Shown: positions 1 to 10,306 of the stretch, piece after piece
Position numbering within the stretch: the first letter of the stretch is position 1
How the letters are laid out: every line of letters begins with the position of its first letter
From: Actinophytocola xinjiangensis
GTDB lineage: Bacteria > Actinomycetota > Actinomycetes > Mycobacteriales > Pseudonocardiaceae
Reading direction: 5' to 3'
NCBI RefSeq assembly: GCF_001921215.1
Contig: NZ_MSIF01000003.1
Location: 124,001 to 188,000, forward strand
DNA length: 64,000 nt
Notes under the pieces: generated by a model
What the model was told of the DNA's origin: nothing
Database searches by the model: none
The model's input: the letters and a program-made list of their open reading frames with translations, nothing else
Translations under genes and position numbers: made by a program

Positions 1-1
1 C

Positions 2-3000
2 TCCGGGGCGAGCACGACGGTCACCCTGCTCACCGGGGACGTCGTCGAGTACACAGTGGATCGAAACGGCCAGCGCCGGGTCGCGCTGTCACCGGTCTCG
101 AACCCCGACCGCCTCGGCGTCGGCTTCATGTCGGTGCCCGAGGGCGACGCGTACTACGTCTACCCCACCGACGCCCTGCCCCTGATCAACTCGGGCCGGC
201 TCGACCCGACCCTGTTCGACGTGGCCTACCTCGCGGAGAACGGCTTCGGTGACGACGCGACCGACGCCCTGCCGGTCATCGCCCAGTACGGCGCGTCCGT
301 CCGCTCCGCCGGCGCCCTGTCGGCCAGGGCCGACGCCCTGCCGGCCAGCGACGACGTCATCCCGCTGGCCAGCGTGCGCGGCGCCGGCATCGACATCGCC
401 AAGGACGAGGCCGGCGAGTTCTGGTCGGCGATCACCGGCTCCGCCAAGAACAGCCGGGCCGGCGCGACCACGCTCGACGCCGGGCTGAGCAAGGTGTGGA
501 TGGACCGCCGGGTCACCCCCACGCTCGACCGCAGCACCGCCCAGATCGGCGCACCGCAAGCCTGGAAGAGCGGCTACGACGGCACCGGCGTCAAGGTCGC
601 CGTCCTGGACACCGGGCTCGACTTCGACCACCCCGACTTCGAGGGCCGGGTCATCGCCTCGGAGAACTTCACGGTCGACGCGTCGATCCACGACGGTTTC
701 GGCCACGGCACCCACGTCGCGTCCATCGTCGCCGGCAGCGGCAAGGCCTCCGACGGCCGCTACCGTGGCGTCGCCCCCGGCGCCTCGCTGATGATCGGCA
801 AGGTCCTCGGCGACCTCGGCACCGGCTCCAGCAGCGCCGTGATCGCGGGCATGGAGTGGGCGGCCGCCAACGGCGCCGACGTCGTCAACATGAGCCTGGG
901 CGGCGGCCGAACCGACGGCACCGATCCGCAGAGCCAGGCGGTCAACAACCTCACCGCCCAGTACGGCTCACTGTTCGTCGTCGCCGCCGGCAACAGCGGC
1001 CCCGGGCCGCAGACGCTCGGTGCGCCGGGCGTCGCCGACGCGGCACTGAGTGTCGCCGCCGTCGACCGGAACGACTCGATGGCCTCGTTCTCCAGCAGGG
1101 GCCCGCGGATCGGCGACTTCGGCCTCAAGCCCGACATCGCGGCCCCCGGTGTGGGGATCACCGCGGCCCGGTCCGAACCCAGCATCATGGGCGGCGACCC
1201 GGGCGCCCGCTATATGAGCGCGAACGGCACGTCGATGGCCTCCCCGCACGTCGCCGGCGCGGCCGCGATCCTCGCCCAGAAGAACCCGGAGTGGACCGCC
1301 GGCAAGCTGAAGCCCGTGCTGGTCAGCACCGCCAAGGACGCCGGCCACCGCAGCTACGAGCAGGGCGCCGGGCGAGTCGACATCCCCCGCGCCCTCAGCC
1401 AGCAGGTGTACGCCACCGGCAACCTCGACTTCGGTCAGCTCGCCCACCCGCAGACCGAGAAGGTCGACCAGACCGTCGGCTTCGTCAACGACTCCGACGA
1501 GCCGGTGACCCTGGACCTGTCGGCGTCGCTGTCCACCGAGGCCGGCCCGGCGCCGGACGGCATGCTGGCGATTGATCAGGACCAGGTCACGGTCCCCGCC
1601 AACGGCTCCGCGAAGGTCACCGTCACCGTCGATCCCACCATCGGTGAGCCGACCTGGTACGAGGGTGCGCTGCGCGCCAGTGCCCAGGGCATCGAGGTCG
1701 GCGCGGCCATCGGCTTCTACAAGGAGCCGGAGTCCTTCGAGGTCACCGGAAAGGTGATCCTGCCGGACGGCGTGCCGGTGGACTCGGTCCAGGCCTTCTT
1801 CTTCACCCGCGACGACGGTCGGCTCGACCGGACCATGTCCGTGCGCGCCGCGCCGGCGGTCGAGACGACGGCCCGACTGCACGGCGGCAGGCACACCGCC
1901 TCCGTCCTGATCGGCTGGGTCGACGAGAACGGCTACAACAACGCCGTCGGCATGAAGCCGGAGTTCGACGTCACGGGCGACACCACGGTGACCATCGACC
2001 TGCGCCGGATACAGCGGATCGAGGTCGACACACCCAAGGACGCCGTGGACTACACGTCGATCTTCGGGATCCTGCGACTGGGTGCCGGCAATGTCGGTGG
2101 CGTGCAGGCCACCGCGAGTGCCGCCCCCGCCGAAGGCATGGAGGGCTGGATGCTGCCGACCGACACGGTCGACATCGGCATTCTGCAGTCGTTCAGCCAG
2201 CACGTGCTCGGCGCGCAGCCGATCGAGATGACGGTGGCCGGCAAGCGCGGGCCCCGGCTGCACGGGCGGTACACCAGCCCCGACTCGCCCAGCACACCGC
2301 GGCTGGACGGACGGCGCACCCTGCCGCTGGTCGACGGCGGCACCGGCACGGCGGCCGACCTGGCCGGGGTGAACGCACGCGGCGCGCTCGTACTGGTCGA
2401 CCTGTCCGAGTTCTGCCAGCAGACACTCTGCGCACGCGAGACGGCCGACCGGGTCGCCGAGGTCGCGAAGACCGGGGCCGCGGCGGTGCTCGCCTACGGT
2501 CCTCGTGGTCATGTCATGCTCGGGACCGGAGGGTATCCGATCTTCAGCCTCCCGGCGATGAGCATCCCGACCGACGAGGCCCGGATGCTGCTCGACCGGC
2601 TGGCACAGGGTCAGGTGCGGATCGACACCCGTGGCACGGCGACCTCGCCGTACCGGTACCACCTCGCGTTCTCCGACCCCACCCGAGTTCCCGCAGACCT
2701 GCGGCACGAGGTGGCCGAACGTGACCTGTACCGGATCGACCACCGGTTCCACTCCGACGCTCCGTCGACGTACTCCCAGACCTACTCCGGGATGAACGTC
2801 CGGATGAGCGTGGCCGGGAACATCGGGACCGCACCGCGCAGGGCACAGAGCACCCTCACCGACTACGTCGGCCCGGTGTCGAAGGACCTGCTCTGGGCGC
2901 GGTCGGTGAGCTACACCTACGACGAGCTGGTCGGCGGTCTGAACTACGGCCCCGGCTACGGCAGCCTGGACGTGTTCGCCACGAAGGGCAGCAGGACCGA

Positions 3001-3790
3001 GACGTGGAACTCCCGTCCGCTGACCACCGCGCCGCCCTCCACGCCCCGGGAGCTGCTCGGCAACCCGTGGGTGACGAGCACCTGCTACACCTGCCGGGCG
3101 GGCGACATGTTCGTCTTCGGCCCCAACACGCTCGACCCCGCCGGCCACAGCGGTGGCAACACTCGCAAGGAGGAGTACCGGCTGACCATGGACGGTGAGG
3201 AGATCGAGCTGAAGGAGCGGGGCTTCCTGGTCAACGCCCTGTTCTTCCTCCTCCGTGTCAAGGTCGTCACGTTCGACGTTCCGGCGGAGCGCAACACCTA
3301 CCAGCTCCATCACCGGACGATCGACAAGCCCTTCCCCCAGATGCGCTACAGCGGGACCGAGAACTCGACCTACACCTTCTCGTCCGAGCGGGCCAGCGAG
3401 TCGCGGTTCGCGTCCTGCATCGGGCAGACCGTGCTCGGCCGGGCGGAACCCTGTGTCGCGGACACGATGCTGCGACTGGGCTACGACACCCAGCTCGCCC
3501 TGGACAACACCGCCAGGGCCGGCTCGTCGCAGCGGATCACCGTTCGCGGCCTCTACGGAAACGGTCTGGCCGCGCCGAAGCTGCGTTCGCTCGAACTGTG
3601 GGCGAGCGCGGACGACGGCAGGACCTGGCAGAAGATCCGTACGCACCAACGCGACGGCGAGTTCACCGGCACCATCGAACACCCGTCGCTGCGCGATTCC
3701 ACCGGCGCGATCACCTTGCGCGCCAAGGCGGTCGACGTCAACGGCAACACCGTTGACCAGACCATCGACCGGGCCTACGGCCTGAGGTAA
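2..3790 (+). CDS. S8 (subtilisin-like) secreted serine protease, 5' end outside window
   Basis: Giant secreted subtilisin expected to degrade extracellular protein. The frame is open to the left edge, and by alignment with the next gene about 46 N-terminal residues, including the signal peptide, are missing. The GTG at 56 is internal. Catalytic residues are visible: Asp in AVLDTG (codon 608), His in GHGTHV (codon 704) and Ser in GTSMASPHVAG (codon 1232). The protease domain ends near nt 1440. An Fn-like region and a PA-like stretch (about nt 2370-2520) follow, then a C-terminal domain that includes a CYTC cysteine pair. It is followed by a hairpin terminator and a near-identical paralogue in direct orientation. 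The family is certain; the substrate is unknown. Confidence 0.93.
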   Translation, partial: SGASTTVTLLTGDVVEYTVDRNGQRRVALSPVSNPDRLGVGFMSVPEGDAYYVYPTDALPLINSGRLDPTLFDVAYLAENGFGDDATDALPVIAQYGASVRSAGALSARADALPASDDVIPLASVRGAGIDIAKDEAGEFWSAITGSAKNSRAGATTLDAGLSKVWMDRRVTPTLDRSTAQIGAPQAWKSGYDGTGVKVAVLDTGLDFDHPDFEGRVIASENFTVDASIHDGFGHGTHVASIVAGSGKASDGRYRGVAPGASLMIGKVLGDLGTGSSSAVIAGMEWAAANGADVVNMSLGGGRTDGTDPQSQAVNNLTAQYGSLFVVAAGNSGPGPQTLGAPGVADAALSVAAVDRNDSMASFSSRGPRIGDFGLKPDIAAPGVGITAARSEPSIMGGDPGARYMSANGTSMASPHVAGAAAILAQKNPEWTAGKLKPVLVSTAKDAGHRSYEQGAGRVDIPRALSQQVYATGNLDFGQLAHPQTEKVDQTVGFVNDSDEPVTLDLSASLSTEAGPAPDGMLAIDQDQVTVPANGSAKVTVTVDPTIGEPTWYEGALRASAQGIEVGAAIGFYKEPESFEVTGKVILPDGVPVDSVQAFFFTRDDGRLDRTMSVRAAPAVETTARLHGGRHTASVLIGWVDENGYNNAVGMKPEFDVTGDTTVTIDLRRIQRIEVDTPKDAVDYTSIFGILRLGAGNVGGVQATASAAPAEGMEGWMLPTDTVDIGILQSFSQHVLGAQPIEMTVAGKRGPRLHGRYTSPDSPSTPRLDGRRTLPLVDGGTGTAADLAGVNARGALVLVDLSEFCQQTLCARETADRVAEVAKTGAAAVLAYGPRGHVMLGTGGYPIFSLPAMSIPTDEARMLLDRLAQGQVRIDTRGTATSPYRYHLAFSDPTRVPADLRHEVAERDLYRIDHRFHSDAPSTYSQTYSGMNVRMSVAGNIGTAPRRAQSTLTDYVGPVSKDLLWARSVSYTYDELVGGLNYGPGYGSLDVFATKGSRTETWNSRPLTTAPPSTPRELLGNPWVTSTCYTCRAGDMFVFGPNTLDPAGHSGGNTRKEEYRLTMDGEEIELKERGFLVNALFFLLRVKVVTFDVPAERNTYQLHHRTIDKPFPQMRYSGTENSTYTFSSERASESRFASCIGQTVLGRAEPCVADTMLRLGYDTQLALDNTARAGSSQRITVRGLYGNGLAAPKLRSLELWASADDGRTWQKIRTHQRDGEFTGTIEHPSLRDSTGAITLRAKAVDVNGNTVDQTIDRAYGLR

Positions 3791-3802
3791 GGGGTCCACC
3801 GG

Positions 3803-3833
3803 GAGGTGGGGCCGGGTCTCCCGGCCCCACCTC
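3803..3833 (+). terminator. Perfect 14-bp stem hairpin after the first S8 gene
   Basis: The arms 3803-3816 and 3820-3833 are perfectly complementary around a TCT loop, 12 bases after the stop. There is no clear T-run, as is usual in GC-rich actinobacteria. A similar hairpin with nearly the same sequence follows the second S8 gene, so it was copied with the duplication. Confidence 0.75.
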
Positions 3834-3988
3834 TCGCGGCTGATGCCGGTCGCACCGACCGCGGCCCTGGTGACGGCGTATTCACGTCGGTGACGACAAC
3901 GCGCCACTGCGAGAGCTTCCGATCACTGACGTTCATTGGCCATGTTCGAACAGTCATGTCCAGACGTCCTGCCAGCAAAGGAGCTCTC

Positions 3989-6900
3989 ATGAGACGTCGA
4001 CAATGGCGGTTACGCGGCGCGGTCGTCACCACGACCATCGCCGCGCTCAGCCTGTCGGGAGCGGTCGCGGGTGCAGCCGATCCATCAGCCACGGTCCCGA
4101 CAGTTCCGGTTCCCGCCGCACCCGCCGGTGGTGCGACGACGACGGTCACCCTGCTCACCGGCGACGTTGTCGAGTACACAGTGGACCGGGACGGGAAGAC
4201 CCGGGTGGCGATGTCGCCGGCCGCCGGTCCCGACCGTCACGGCGTCGGGTTCCTGTCGGTGCCCGACGGCGACGCGTACTACGTCTACCCCTCCGACGCC
4301 CTGCCCCTGATCAATTCCGGCAAGCTCGACCGCACCCTGTTCGACGTGGCCTACCTGGCGGAGAACGGCTTCGGTGACGATGCCACCGACGCCCTGCCGG
4401 TCATCGCCCAGTACGGCGCGTCCGTCCGCTCCGCCGGCGCCCTGTCGGCCAGGGCCGACGCCCTGCCGGCCAGCAGCGACGTCACCCCGCTCGCGAGCGT
4501 GCGCGGCGCGGGCCTGGACATCGACAAGGACAGGGCCGGCGAGTTCTGGTCGGCGATCACCGGTCCGGCCACGGCCAACCGGGGCGCCACCACCCTGGAC
4601 GCCGGGTTGGCCAAGGTCTGGATGGACCGGCGGGTCACCCCGACACTGGACCGCAGCACCGCCCAGATCGGCGCACCGGAGGCCTGGCGCGGCGGCTACG
4701 ACGGCAAGGGCGTCAAGGTCGCTGTCCTGGACACCGGGCTCGACTTCGACCACCCCGACTTCGAGGGCCGGGTCATCGCCTCGGAGAACTTCACGGTCGA
4801 CGCGTCGATCCACGACGGTTTCGGCCACGGCACCCACGTGGCGTCCATCGTCGCCGGCAGCGGCAAGGCCTCCGACGGCAGGTACCGTGGTGTCGCCCCC
4901 GGCGCCTCGCTGATGATCGGCAAGGTCCTGCGTGACGGCGGCACCGGCACCAGCCGCGACGTGCTCGCCGGCATGGAGTGGGCCGCCGCCAACGGCGCCG
5001 ACGTGATCAACATGAGCCTGGGCAGCGGCCCCACCGACGGCACCGACCCGCAGAGCCAGGCGGTCAACAACCTCACCGCCCAGTACGGCTCACTGTTCGT
5101 CGTCGCCGCCGGCAACAGCGGCCCCGGCCCGCAGACGGTCGGCGCGCCCAGCGTCGCCGACGCGGCACTGAGCGTCGCCGCCGTCAACCGGGACGACTCG
5201 ATGGCCTCGTTCTCCAGCAGGGGTCCGCGTCGCGGCGACTTCGGCCTCAAGCCGGACATCGCCGCGCCGGGCGTGGCGATCACGGCCGCTCGGTCCGAGC
5301 CCAGCATCCTGGGCGGCGACCCCGGCGCCCGCTACATGAGCGCCAGCGGAACGTCGATGGCCTCCCCGCACGTCGCCGGCGCGGCCGCGATCCTCGCCCA
5401 GAAGAACCCGGAGTGGACCGCCGCCGAGCTCAAGCCGGTGCTGGTCAGCACAGCCAAGGACGCCGGCCACCGCAGCTACGAGCAGGGCGCCGGGCGGGTG
5501 GACGTCCCCCGGGCGCTCACCCAGCAGGTGTACGCCACCGGCAACCTCGACTTCGGTCAGCTCGCCCACCCGCAGACCGGGCCGATCTCCAGGACCGTCG
5601 GCCTGGTCAACACCTCCGACGAGCCGGTGACGCTTTCCCTGTCGGCGTCGCTGTCCGCCGAGTCCGGCCCCGCGCCGGAAGGCATGGTCCGGCTCGGTCA
5701 GGACGAGATCACCATCCCGGCCAACGACTCGGCGAAGGTCGAGGTCACCGTCGACCCCACACTGGGCGACCCCACCTGGTACGAGGGCGCGCTGCGCGCC
5801 AGCGGCGACGGGGTCGAGGTCGGTGCGGCGATCGGCTTCTACACGGAGCCGGAGTCGTTCACGGTCACCGGCAAGATCCTGCTGCCCGAGGGCGCCCCGG
5901 CGAACGCGGTCCAGTTCGTCGCCTACACCCGTGACGACGGCCGGCGCGACCGCACCATGACGGTCCAGGCGGACGGCGCCATCGAGACGACGGCGCGACT
6001 GCACGCCGGCAAGCACACCATGTCGACCCTGATCGGCTGGTACGACGAGAACGGCTACAACACCGCCGCCGGTCTGCGGCCCGAGTTCGACGTCACAGGC
6101 GACACCACGGTGACCCTCGACCTGCGCGGGATCCAGCGGATCGAGGTCACGACCCCGAAGGCCAGCGAGGACTACGCGTCGATCTTCGGGATGCTCCGCC
6201 TTGGCGCCGGCAACGTCGGTGGTGTCCAGGTCACCGGCAACGCCAACCCGTCCGAGGGCAGCTACGGCTGGATGCTGCCGACCGACCGGGTCCGCCTCGG
6301 CTCGTTGCAGTCGTTCAGCCAGCACCTGCTCGGCGCGCCACCGATCCGTATGTCGGTGGCCGGCAAACGCGGGCCGGTCGTGCACGCCCGGTACCAGAGC
6401 GGCAACGCCACCAACGTGACCCGGCTCGACGGGCGGCGCACCCTGCCGCTGGTCGACGGCGGCACCGGCACGGCGGCCGACCTGGCCGGGGTGAACGCAC
6501 ACGGCGCGCTGGTCCTGGTCGACCTGTCGGAGTTCTGCCAGGAGACGCTGTGCGCGCCGGAGGCGGTCGACCGGGTCGCCGAGGTCGCGAAGACCGGGGC
6601 GGCCGGTGTGCTCGCCTACGGTCCGCGCGGGCACGTGATGGTCGGGTACGCCTACGCCAACACCCCCTTCGCCGTCCCGACGATGGGTATCCCGACCGTC
6701 GAGGCGCGGATGCTGCTCGACCGGTTGGGGCGCGGCGAGGTGCGGCTGGACACCGACGGTGTGGCGACATCGCCGTACCAGTACCAGCTCGCCTTCTCCG
6801 ACACCGCCAGGGTTCCCCGGGACCTGCGCCACGAGGTCGGCGCGCGGGAGGTTTACCAGCGTGAGCACCGCTTCCACGCCGACGCGCCGGGAACCGTCTC

Positions 6901-7912
6901 CCAGCGCACCTCCGGCAAGAACGTCGACATGCTGGTCGCGGGGATCATCACCACCCCGGCCCAGCGGTCGCAGAGCACGCTCACCGAGTACGTCGGCCCG
7001 GTGTCGGAGGACCTGATCTGGGATCAGACGGTCACCTACACCTTCGACGAGTTGGCGCCCTACAACTACGGTCCGACCTACACACAACTGGAGGTGTTCG
7101 ACAAGGCGGGCAGCCGCACCGAGACGTGGAACTCGCGGCCACTGTCCACCGGGCCGATCTCGCTGAAGCCGAACGTGTCCGACAACCCGTGGGTGTCCAC
7201 GTCGTGCTACACGTGCCGCGCGGGCGACACGCTGGTCGTCGGCACCAACACGCCCGACCCCGCCGGCCACAACAGTGGGCAGCTCCGCACGGAGGAGTAC
7301 CGGCTGACCAGCGGCGACCAGGAGTTCGTTCGCAAAACCCGAGGCTACCTGATCTCGGTGATCTTCTTCCTGCTGCGGATCCCGGTCGACACGTTCGACG
7401 TCCCGGCCGAGGTCGGTACCTACCGGCTGGAGCACCGGGCCGCCACCAAGCCGTTCCCGCAGGCGCGCTACAGCGCGACCACGAACTCGACCTACACGTT
7501 CCGCTCACAGCGGCCGAGTGAGTCGCAGTTCGCGTCCTGCACCGGACAGCTGGCGCTGGGCAGGGCCGAACCGTGTGGCGCCGACAAGATCCTGCGACTG
7601 CGCTACGACCTCGACCTCGACCTGGCCAACACGGTCAAGGCCGGTTCGTCGGAGCGGATCACGGTCGACGGGTTCTACGGAAACGGCCTGGCAGCGCCGA
7701 AACTGCGTTCGCTGGAGCTGTGGACCAGCGCGGACGACGGCAGGACCTGGCAGAAGATCCAGATGCGGCACCGGGGCGGCGCGTTCAGTGGCGTCATCGA
7801 GCACCCGGGGCTGAGTGACTCCACCGGCGCGATCACCCTGCGCGCCAAGGCGGTCGACGTCAACGGCAACACCGTTGACCAGACCATCGACCGGGCCTAC
7901 GGCCTGAGCTAG
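3989..7912 (+). CDS. S8 (subtilisin-like) secreted serine protease, tandem paralogue
   Basis: Secreted serine protease of about 1307 residues. The ATG at 3989 is preceded by AAAGGAG (3977-3983) and opens a signal peptide (basic MRRRQWRLR, a hydrophobic stretch, then AGAADP). An open frame exists upstream to 3806 but lacks a ribosome site. The prodomain is about residues 60-200. The catalytic triad is Asp249 (AVLDTG), His281 (GHGTHV) and Ser457 (GTSMASPHVAG). A PA-like segment lies around residues 830-890 and a long beta-rich C-terminal region follows. Gene length and domain order match the upstream gene almost codon for codon, with blocks of identical DNA, indicating recent tandem duplication or gene conversion. 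Substrate unknown. Confidence 0.95.
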   Translation: MRRRQWRLRGAVVTTTIAALSLSGAVAGAADPSATVPTVPVPAAPAGGATTTVTLLTGDVVEYTVDRDGKTRVAMSPAAGPDRHGVGFLSVPDGDAYYVYPSDALPLINSGKLDRTLFDVAYLAENGFGDDATDALPVIAQYGASVRSAGALSARADALPASSDVTPLASVRGAGLDIDKDRAGEFWSAITGPATANRGATTLDAGLAKVWMDRRVTPTLDRSTAQIGAPEAWRGGYDGKGVKVAVLDTGLDFDHPDFEGRVIASENFTVDASIHDGFGHGTHVASIVAGSGKASDGRYRGVAPGASLMIGKVLRDGGTGTSRDVLAGMEWAAANGADVINMSLGSGPTDGTDPQSQAVNNLTAQYGSLFVVAAGNSGPGPQTVGAPSVADAALSVAAVNRDDSMASFSSRGPRRGDFGLKPDIAAPGVAITAARSEPSILGGDPGARYMSASGTSMASPHVAGAAAILAQKNPEWTAAELKPVLVSTAKDAGHRSYEQGAGRVDVPRALTQQVYATGNLDFGQLAHPQTGPISRTVGLVNTSDEPVTLSLSASLSAESGPAPEGMVRLGQDEITIPANDSAKVEVTVDPTLGDPTWYEGALRASGDGVEVGAAIGFYTEPESFTVTGKILLPEGAPANAVQFVAYTRDDGRRDRTMTVQADGAIETTARLHAGKHTMSTLIGWYDENGYNTAAGLRPEFDVTGDTTVTLDLRGIQRIEVTTPKASEDYASIFGMLRLGAGNVGGVQVTGNANPSEGSYGWMLPTDRVRLGSLQSFSQHLLGAPPIRMSVAGKRGPVVHARYQSGNATNVTRLDGRRTLPLVDGGTGTAADLAGVNAHGALVLVDLSEFCQETLCAPEAVDRVAEVAKTGAAGVLAYGPRGHVMVGYAYANTPFAVPTMGIPTVEARMLLDRLGRGEVRLDTDGVATSPYQYQLAFSDTARVPRDLRHEVGAREVYQREHRFHADAPGTVSQRTSGKNVDMLVAGIITTPAQRSQSTLTEYVGPVSEDLIWDQTVTYTFDELAPYNYGPTYTQLEVFDKAGSRTETWNSRPLSTGPISLKPNVSDNPWVSTSCYTCRAGDTLVVGTNTPDPAGHNSGQLRTEEYRLTSGDQEFVRKTRGYLISVIFFLLRIPVDTFDVPAEVGTYRLEHRAATKPFPQARYSATTNSTYTFRSQRPSESQFASCTGQLALGRAEPCGADKILRLRYDLDLDLANTVKAGSSERITVDGFYGNGLAAPKLRSLELWTSADDGRTWQKIQMRHRGGAFSGVIEHPGLSDSTGAITLRAKAVDVNGNTVDQTIDRAYGLS

Positions 7913-7926
7913 GCACGACCGGGGGA

Positions 7927-7955
7927 GGTGGGGCCGGGCAACCCCCGGCCCCACC
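7927..7955. terminator. Hairpin between convergent S8 protease and DUF4349 genes
   Basis: The arms 7927-7938 and 7944-7955 form a perfect 12-bp GC-rich stem with a 5-nt loop. It lies between converging genes and so may terminate in both directions. The stem matches the core of the hairpin after the first S8 gene. Confidence 0.7.
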
Positions 7956-7958
7956 ATC

Positions 7959-8867
7959 TCACGGCTGCGGCACCGCCGGCGCCACCGCCGCGTTCGCCAC
8001 CGCCGCGCGGCGACGGCGCCACCAGCGCACCAGCGGCACCCCGGGAATCGCCAGCACCAGCACGAACGGCAGCACCGCGCCCAGCACCCGCAGCAACACG
8101 CCGCCGGCGCCGAGGAAGGCGTCCCAGCCGTCGGACAGGCCGGCGACGAACCCGCTCGACTCCTCCTCCGTCTCCACCGGCGGCGGTGCGGTGTCGTCCC
8201 GGCTCACCGCGATGGTGACGGTGGACATCGCGACCTGCCCACCCAGTGCCTGCCGGCGCTGGGTCAGCGACTCCAGTTCCGCCTCCCGCGCGGTCACCTC
8301 CTGCTCGATCCGCACGATCTCCTCGACCGTGCCCGCCCTGGCCAGCAGCGCCCGCACCCGGTCGACGCTGGCCCGCTGGGTGGCGACCCGGCTGTCCAGG
8401 TCGACGACCTGCTCGGTGACGTCCTCGGCCGTCTGGTCGCGGGACACCACCTCACCCAGCTCCGACAACTCCCCCAACGCCGCGTCGAAGCGGTCGGACG
8501 GGATGTGCAGGGTGAGCGTGGCGGACTCCTCCCTGACCTCCTCGCGACCGGCGTAGCCGCCCTCGGTGGCGGCGATGCCCCGCGCGCCGTCGACGACCTC
8601 GGCGACCGACGGCGCCGACAACGCGAGGTTGGCCGTGCGCACCAGTTTCCGGTCCACACCGGGCTGTTCGACCTTCTTCACCGGTGCCACCTCCCCCGAC
8701 TGGTCAGCCTCCGCCCCCGGCTTCGCGGCCTCCGCCGGCGCCATCTGGGCCTCGCCCCCGCTGGCGGAGTCGCTGCTCATCGCCGGGCCGCCGCTGCTGC
8801 CGGTACAGGCCGCCAGCCCGGCGGCGACCCCCAGCACCAGCGCGACGCCCACCAGTCCGCGCTTCAT
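7959..8867 (-). CDS. DUF4349 lipoprotein
   Basis: Membrane-anchored lipoprotein of 302 residues and unknown role. The ATG at 8867 is preceded by GGGAGGA; an in-frame ATG at 8900 has no such site. The N-terminus carries a lipobox ending LAAC, so the mature protein starts at a lipidated Cys. A Ser/Gly/Ala/Pro-rich linker precedes a DUF4349 domain, with a beta segment starting VDRKLVRTANLAL and a long Glu/Arg/Gln-rich coiled coil (about residues 150-225). One C-terminal membrane helix (VLGAVLPFVLVLAIPGVPLV) is followed by WWRRRR. The family is known only as a domain of unknown function in envelope proteins. It looks monocistronic. Confidence 0.85.
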   Translation of the reverse strand: MKRGLVGVALVLGVAAGLAACTGSSGGPAMSSDSASGGEAQMAPAEAAKPGAEADQSGEVAPVKKVEQPGVDRKLVRTANLALSAPSVAEVVDGARGIAATEGGYAGREEVREESATLTLHIPSDRFDAALGELSELGEVVSRDQTAEDVTEQVVDLDSRVATQRASVDRVRALLARAGTVEEIVRIEQEVTAREAELESLTQRRQALGGQVAMSTVTIAVSRDDTAPPPVETEEESSGFVAGLSDGWDAFLGAGGVLLRVLGAVLPFVLVLAIPGVPLVRWWRRRRAAVANAAVAPAVPQP

Positions 8868-9052
8868 GTGTCCTCCCAGTGTCATGCGGGATAGACGCAA
8901 GACCGTACGGATCGCGTTGCCAGCGACCGGTCACGAGTCGGAGTCGATCGGGCCACGCCACCGGCCGGCAAAGTCCACGCGCGGCGCGCGATTGTCCACC
9001 TCCTCGTCCTTAGCCTGATCACACGTGTGTCCACCCAGCCGAGGAGGCCTCA

Positions 9053-10288
9053 ATGAGCCTGCGCAACCGTGGTCCATCCGTGCGGGCGGCGGTCATCGCC
9101 GGTGTGACCGCACTCGGGGCCGGCCTGCTCGGGGTGACCGGCGCGGCGCCGGCCGCGGCCGCCAGCGTCGACACCGGGGCCACCTACGTGTTCGTCTCCC
9201 GCCACAGCGGCAAGGCGATGGACGTGTACAACTGGGCGACCAACGACGGCGCGCCGATCGTCCAGTTCGCCCGCAACGACCTCGCCGTGCAGCAGTGGCG
9301 GTTCGTGGATGCGGGATCCGGGTACTACAAGATCAGATCCGTGCACAGCGGGAAACTGCTGGAGATGCCCAACGCCACCGACGGCACCGGTCTGGTCCAG
9401 GCCAGCGACAACGGCAGTACCCGCCAGCACTTCCGGCTCGCCGACTCCGACAGCGGGTACGTGCGGTTCATCAACCGGCACAGCAACAAGGCGCTGGACG
9501 TGTGGGAGTGGTCGACCGCCGACGGTGGCCCGATCGCCCAGTTCGCCGACCTGGACGGCTGGAACCAGCAGTGGCAGCTGGCGACGGTCGGCGGCGGGAA
9601 CCCCCCACCGGGCACCTGGCCGACGCCGACCGGGCAGGTCGCGGTGAACGGCACGATCCAGGTGTCCGGCACGCTCGACGGCGGGCTGCGGCGCTACTGC
9701 TGCATCGGCGACGGCGGCCAGGAGGAGGACCAGGACCCGATGTTCCAGCTGGCCTCGGGGGCCACGCTGCAGAACGTCATCATCGGCGCGCCGGCCGGCG
9801 ACGGCGTGCACTGCTCGGGTCCCTGCACGCTGCGCAACGTCTGGTGGGAGGACGTCGGCGAGGACGCGGCGACCTTCCGGGGCAGCGGCTCGCCGAACTT
9901 CCTGGTCGACGGCGGCGGCGCGCGGGCGGCGTCGGACAAGGTGTTCCAGCACAACGGTCCCGGCACGGTGACGATCCAGAACTTCCAGGCCAGCAACTTC
10001 GGCTCGTTCTACCGGTCGTGCGGCAACTGTTCGTCGCAGAGCCAGCGCAACGTGGTGCTGCGCAACGTCACCCTGACCCGGCCGGGTAACACCGTGGCCG
10101 GCATCAACACCAACTACGGTGACACGGCGCGGTTCTCGGGCATCACGGTGGTCAACGACCCCAACCGGTCGATGGTGATCTGCCGCAAGTACGTCGGCAA
10201 CGACGACGGCGACGAGCCGGACCAGATCGGCACCGGTCCGGACGGGACCAACTGTCTCTACAGCGCCTCGGACATCACCTACCGCTGA
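9053..10288 (+). CDS. Secreted pectate lyase (PL3) with N-terminal ricin-type lectin domain
   Basis: Predicted to cleave polygalacturonate by beta-elimination outside the cell. The 411-residue protein begins with a signal peptide (cleavage near AAAAS, residue about 38). A ricin B-type/CBM13-like carbohydrate-binding domain follows (about residues 42-175) with repeated QQW/QHF motifs. A PGTWPTPTG linker leads into a PL3 parallel beta-helix domain (about 195-411). PL3 hallmarks are GDGVHC, NVWWEDVGEDAATF, DKVFQHNGPG and YRSCGNC. The start is fixed by GAGGAGG (9041-9047). A strong hairpin follows at 10307-10340. Plant-cell-wall use fits the other secreted hydrolases here. Confidence 0.94.
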   Translation: MSLRNRGPSVRAAVIAGVTALGAGLLGVTGAAPAAAASVDTGATYVFVSRHSGKAMDVYNWATNDGAPIVQFARNDLAVQQWRFVDAGSGYYKIRSVHSGKLLEMPNATDGTGLVQASDNGSTRQHFRLADSDSGYVRFINRHSNKALDVWEWSTADGGPIAQFADLDGWNQQWQLATVGGGNPPPGTWPTPTGQVAVNGTIQVSGTLDGGLRRYCCIGDGGQEEDQDPMFQLASGATLQNVIIGAPAGDGVHCSGPCTLRNVWWEDVGEDAATFRGSGSPNFLVDGGGARAASDKVFQHNGPGTVTIQNFQASNFGSFYRSCGNCSSQSQRNVVLRNVTLTRPGNTVAGINTNYGDTARFSGITVVNDPNRSMVICRKYVGNDDGDEPDQIGTGPDGTNCLYSASDITYR

Positions 10289-10306
10289 GGTCCGTGTCGT
10301 GTGGAT

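Noticed and set aside
968-3907. Very long open frame on the minus strand antisense to the first S8 protease, and similar ones elsewhere (for example 5090-7435, 31362-34319)
   Set aside because: They arise from GC-rich third positions of the real genes. Their products are Arg/Gly/Ala-rich without domains, while the opposite strand encodes clear catalytic motifs.
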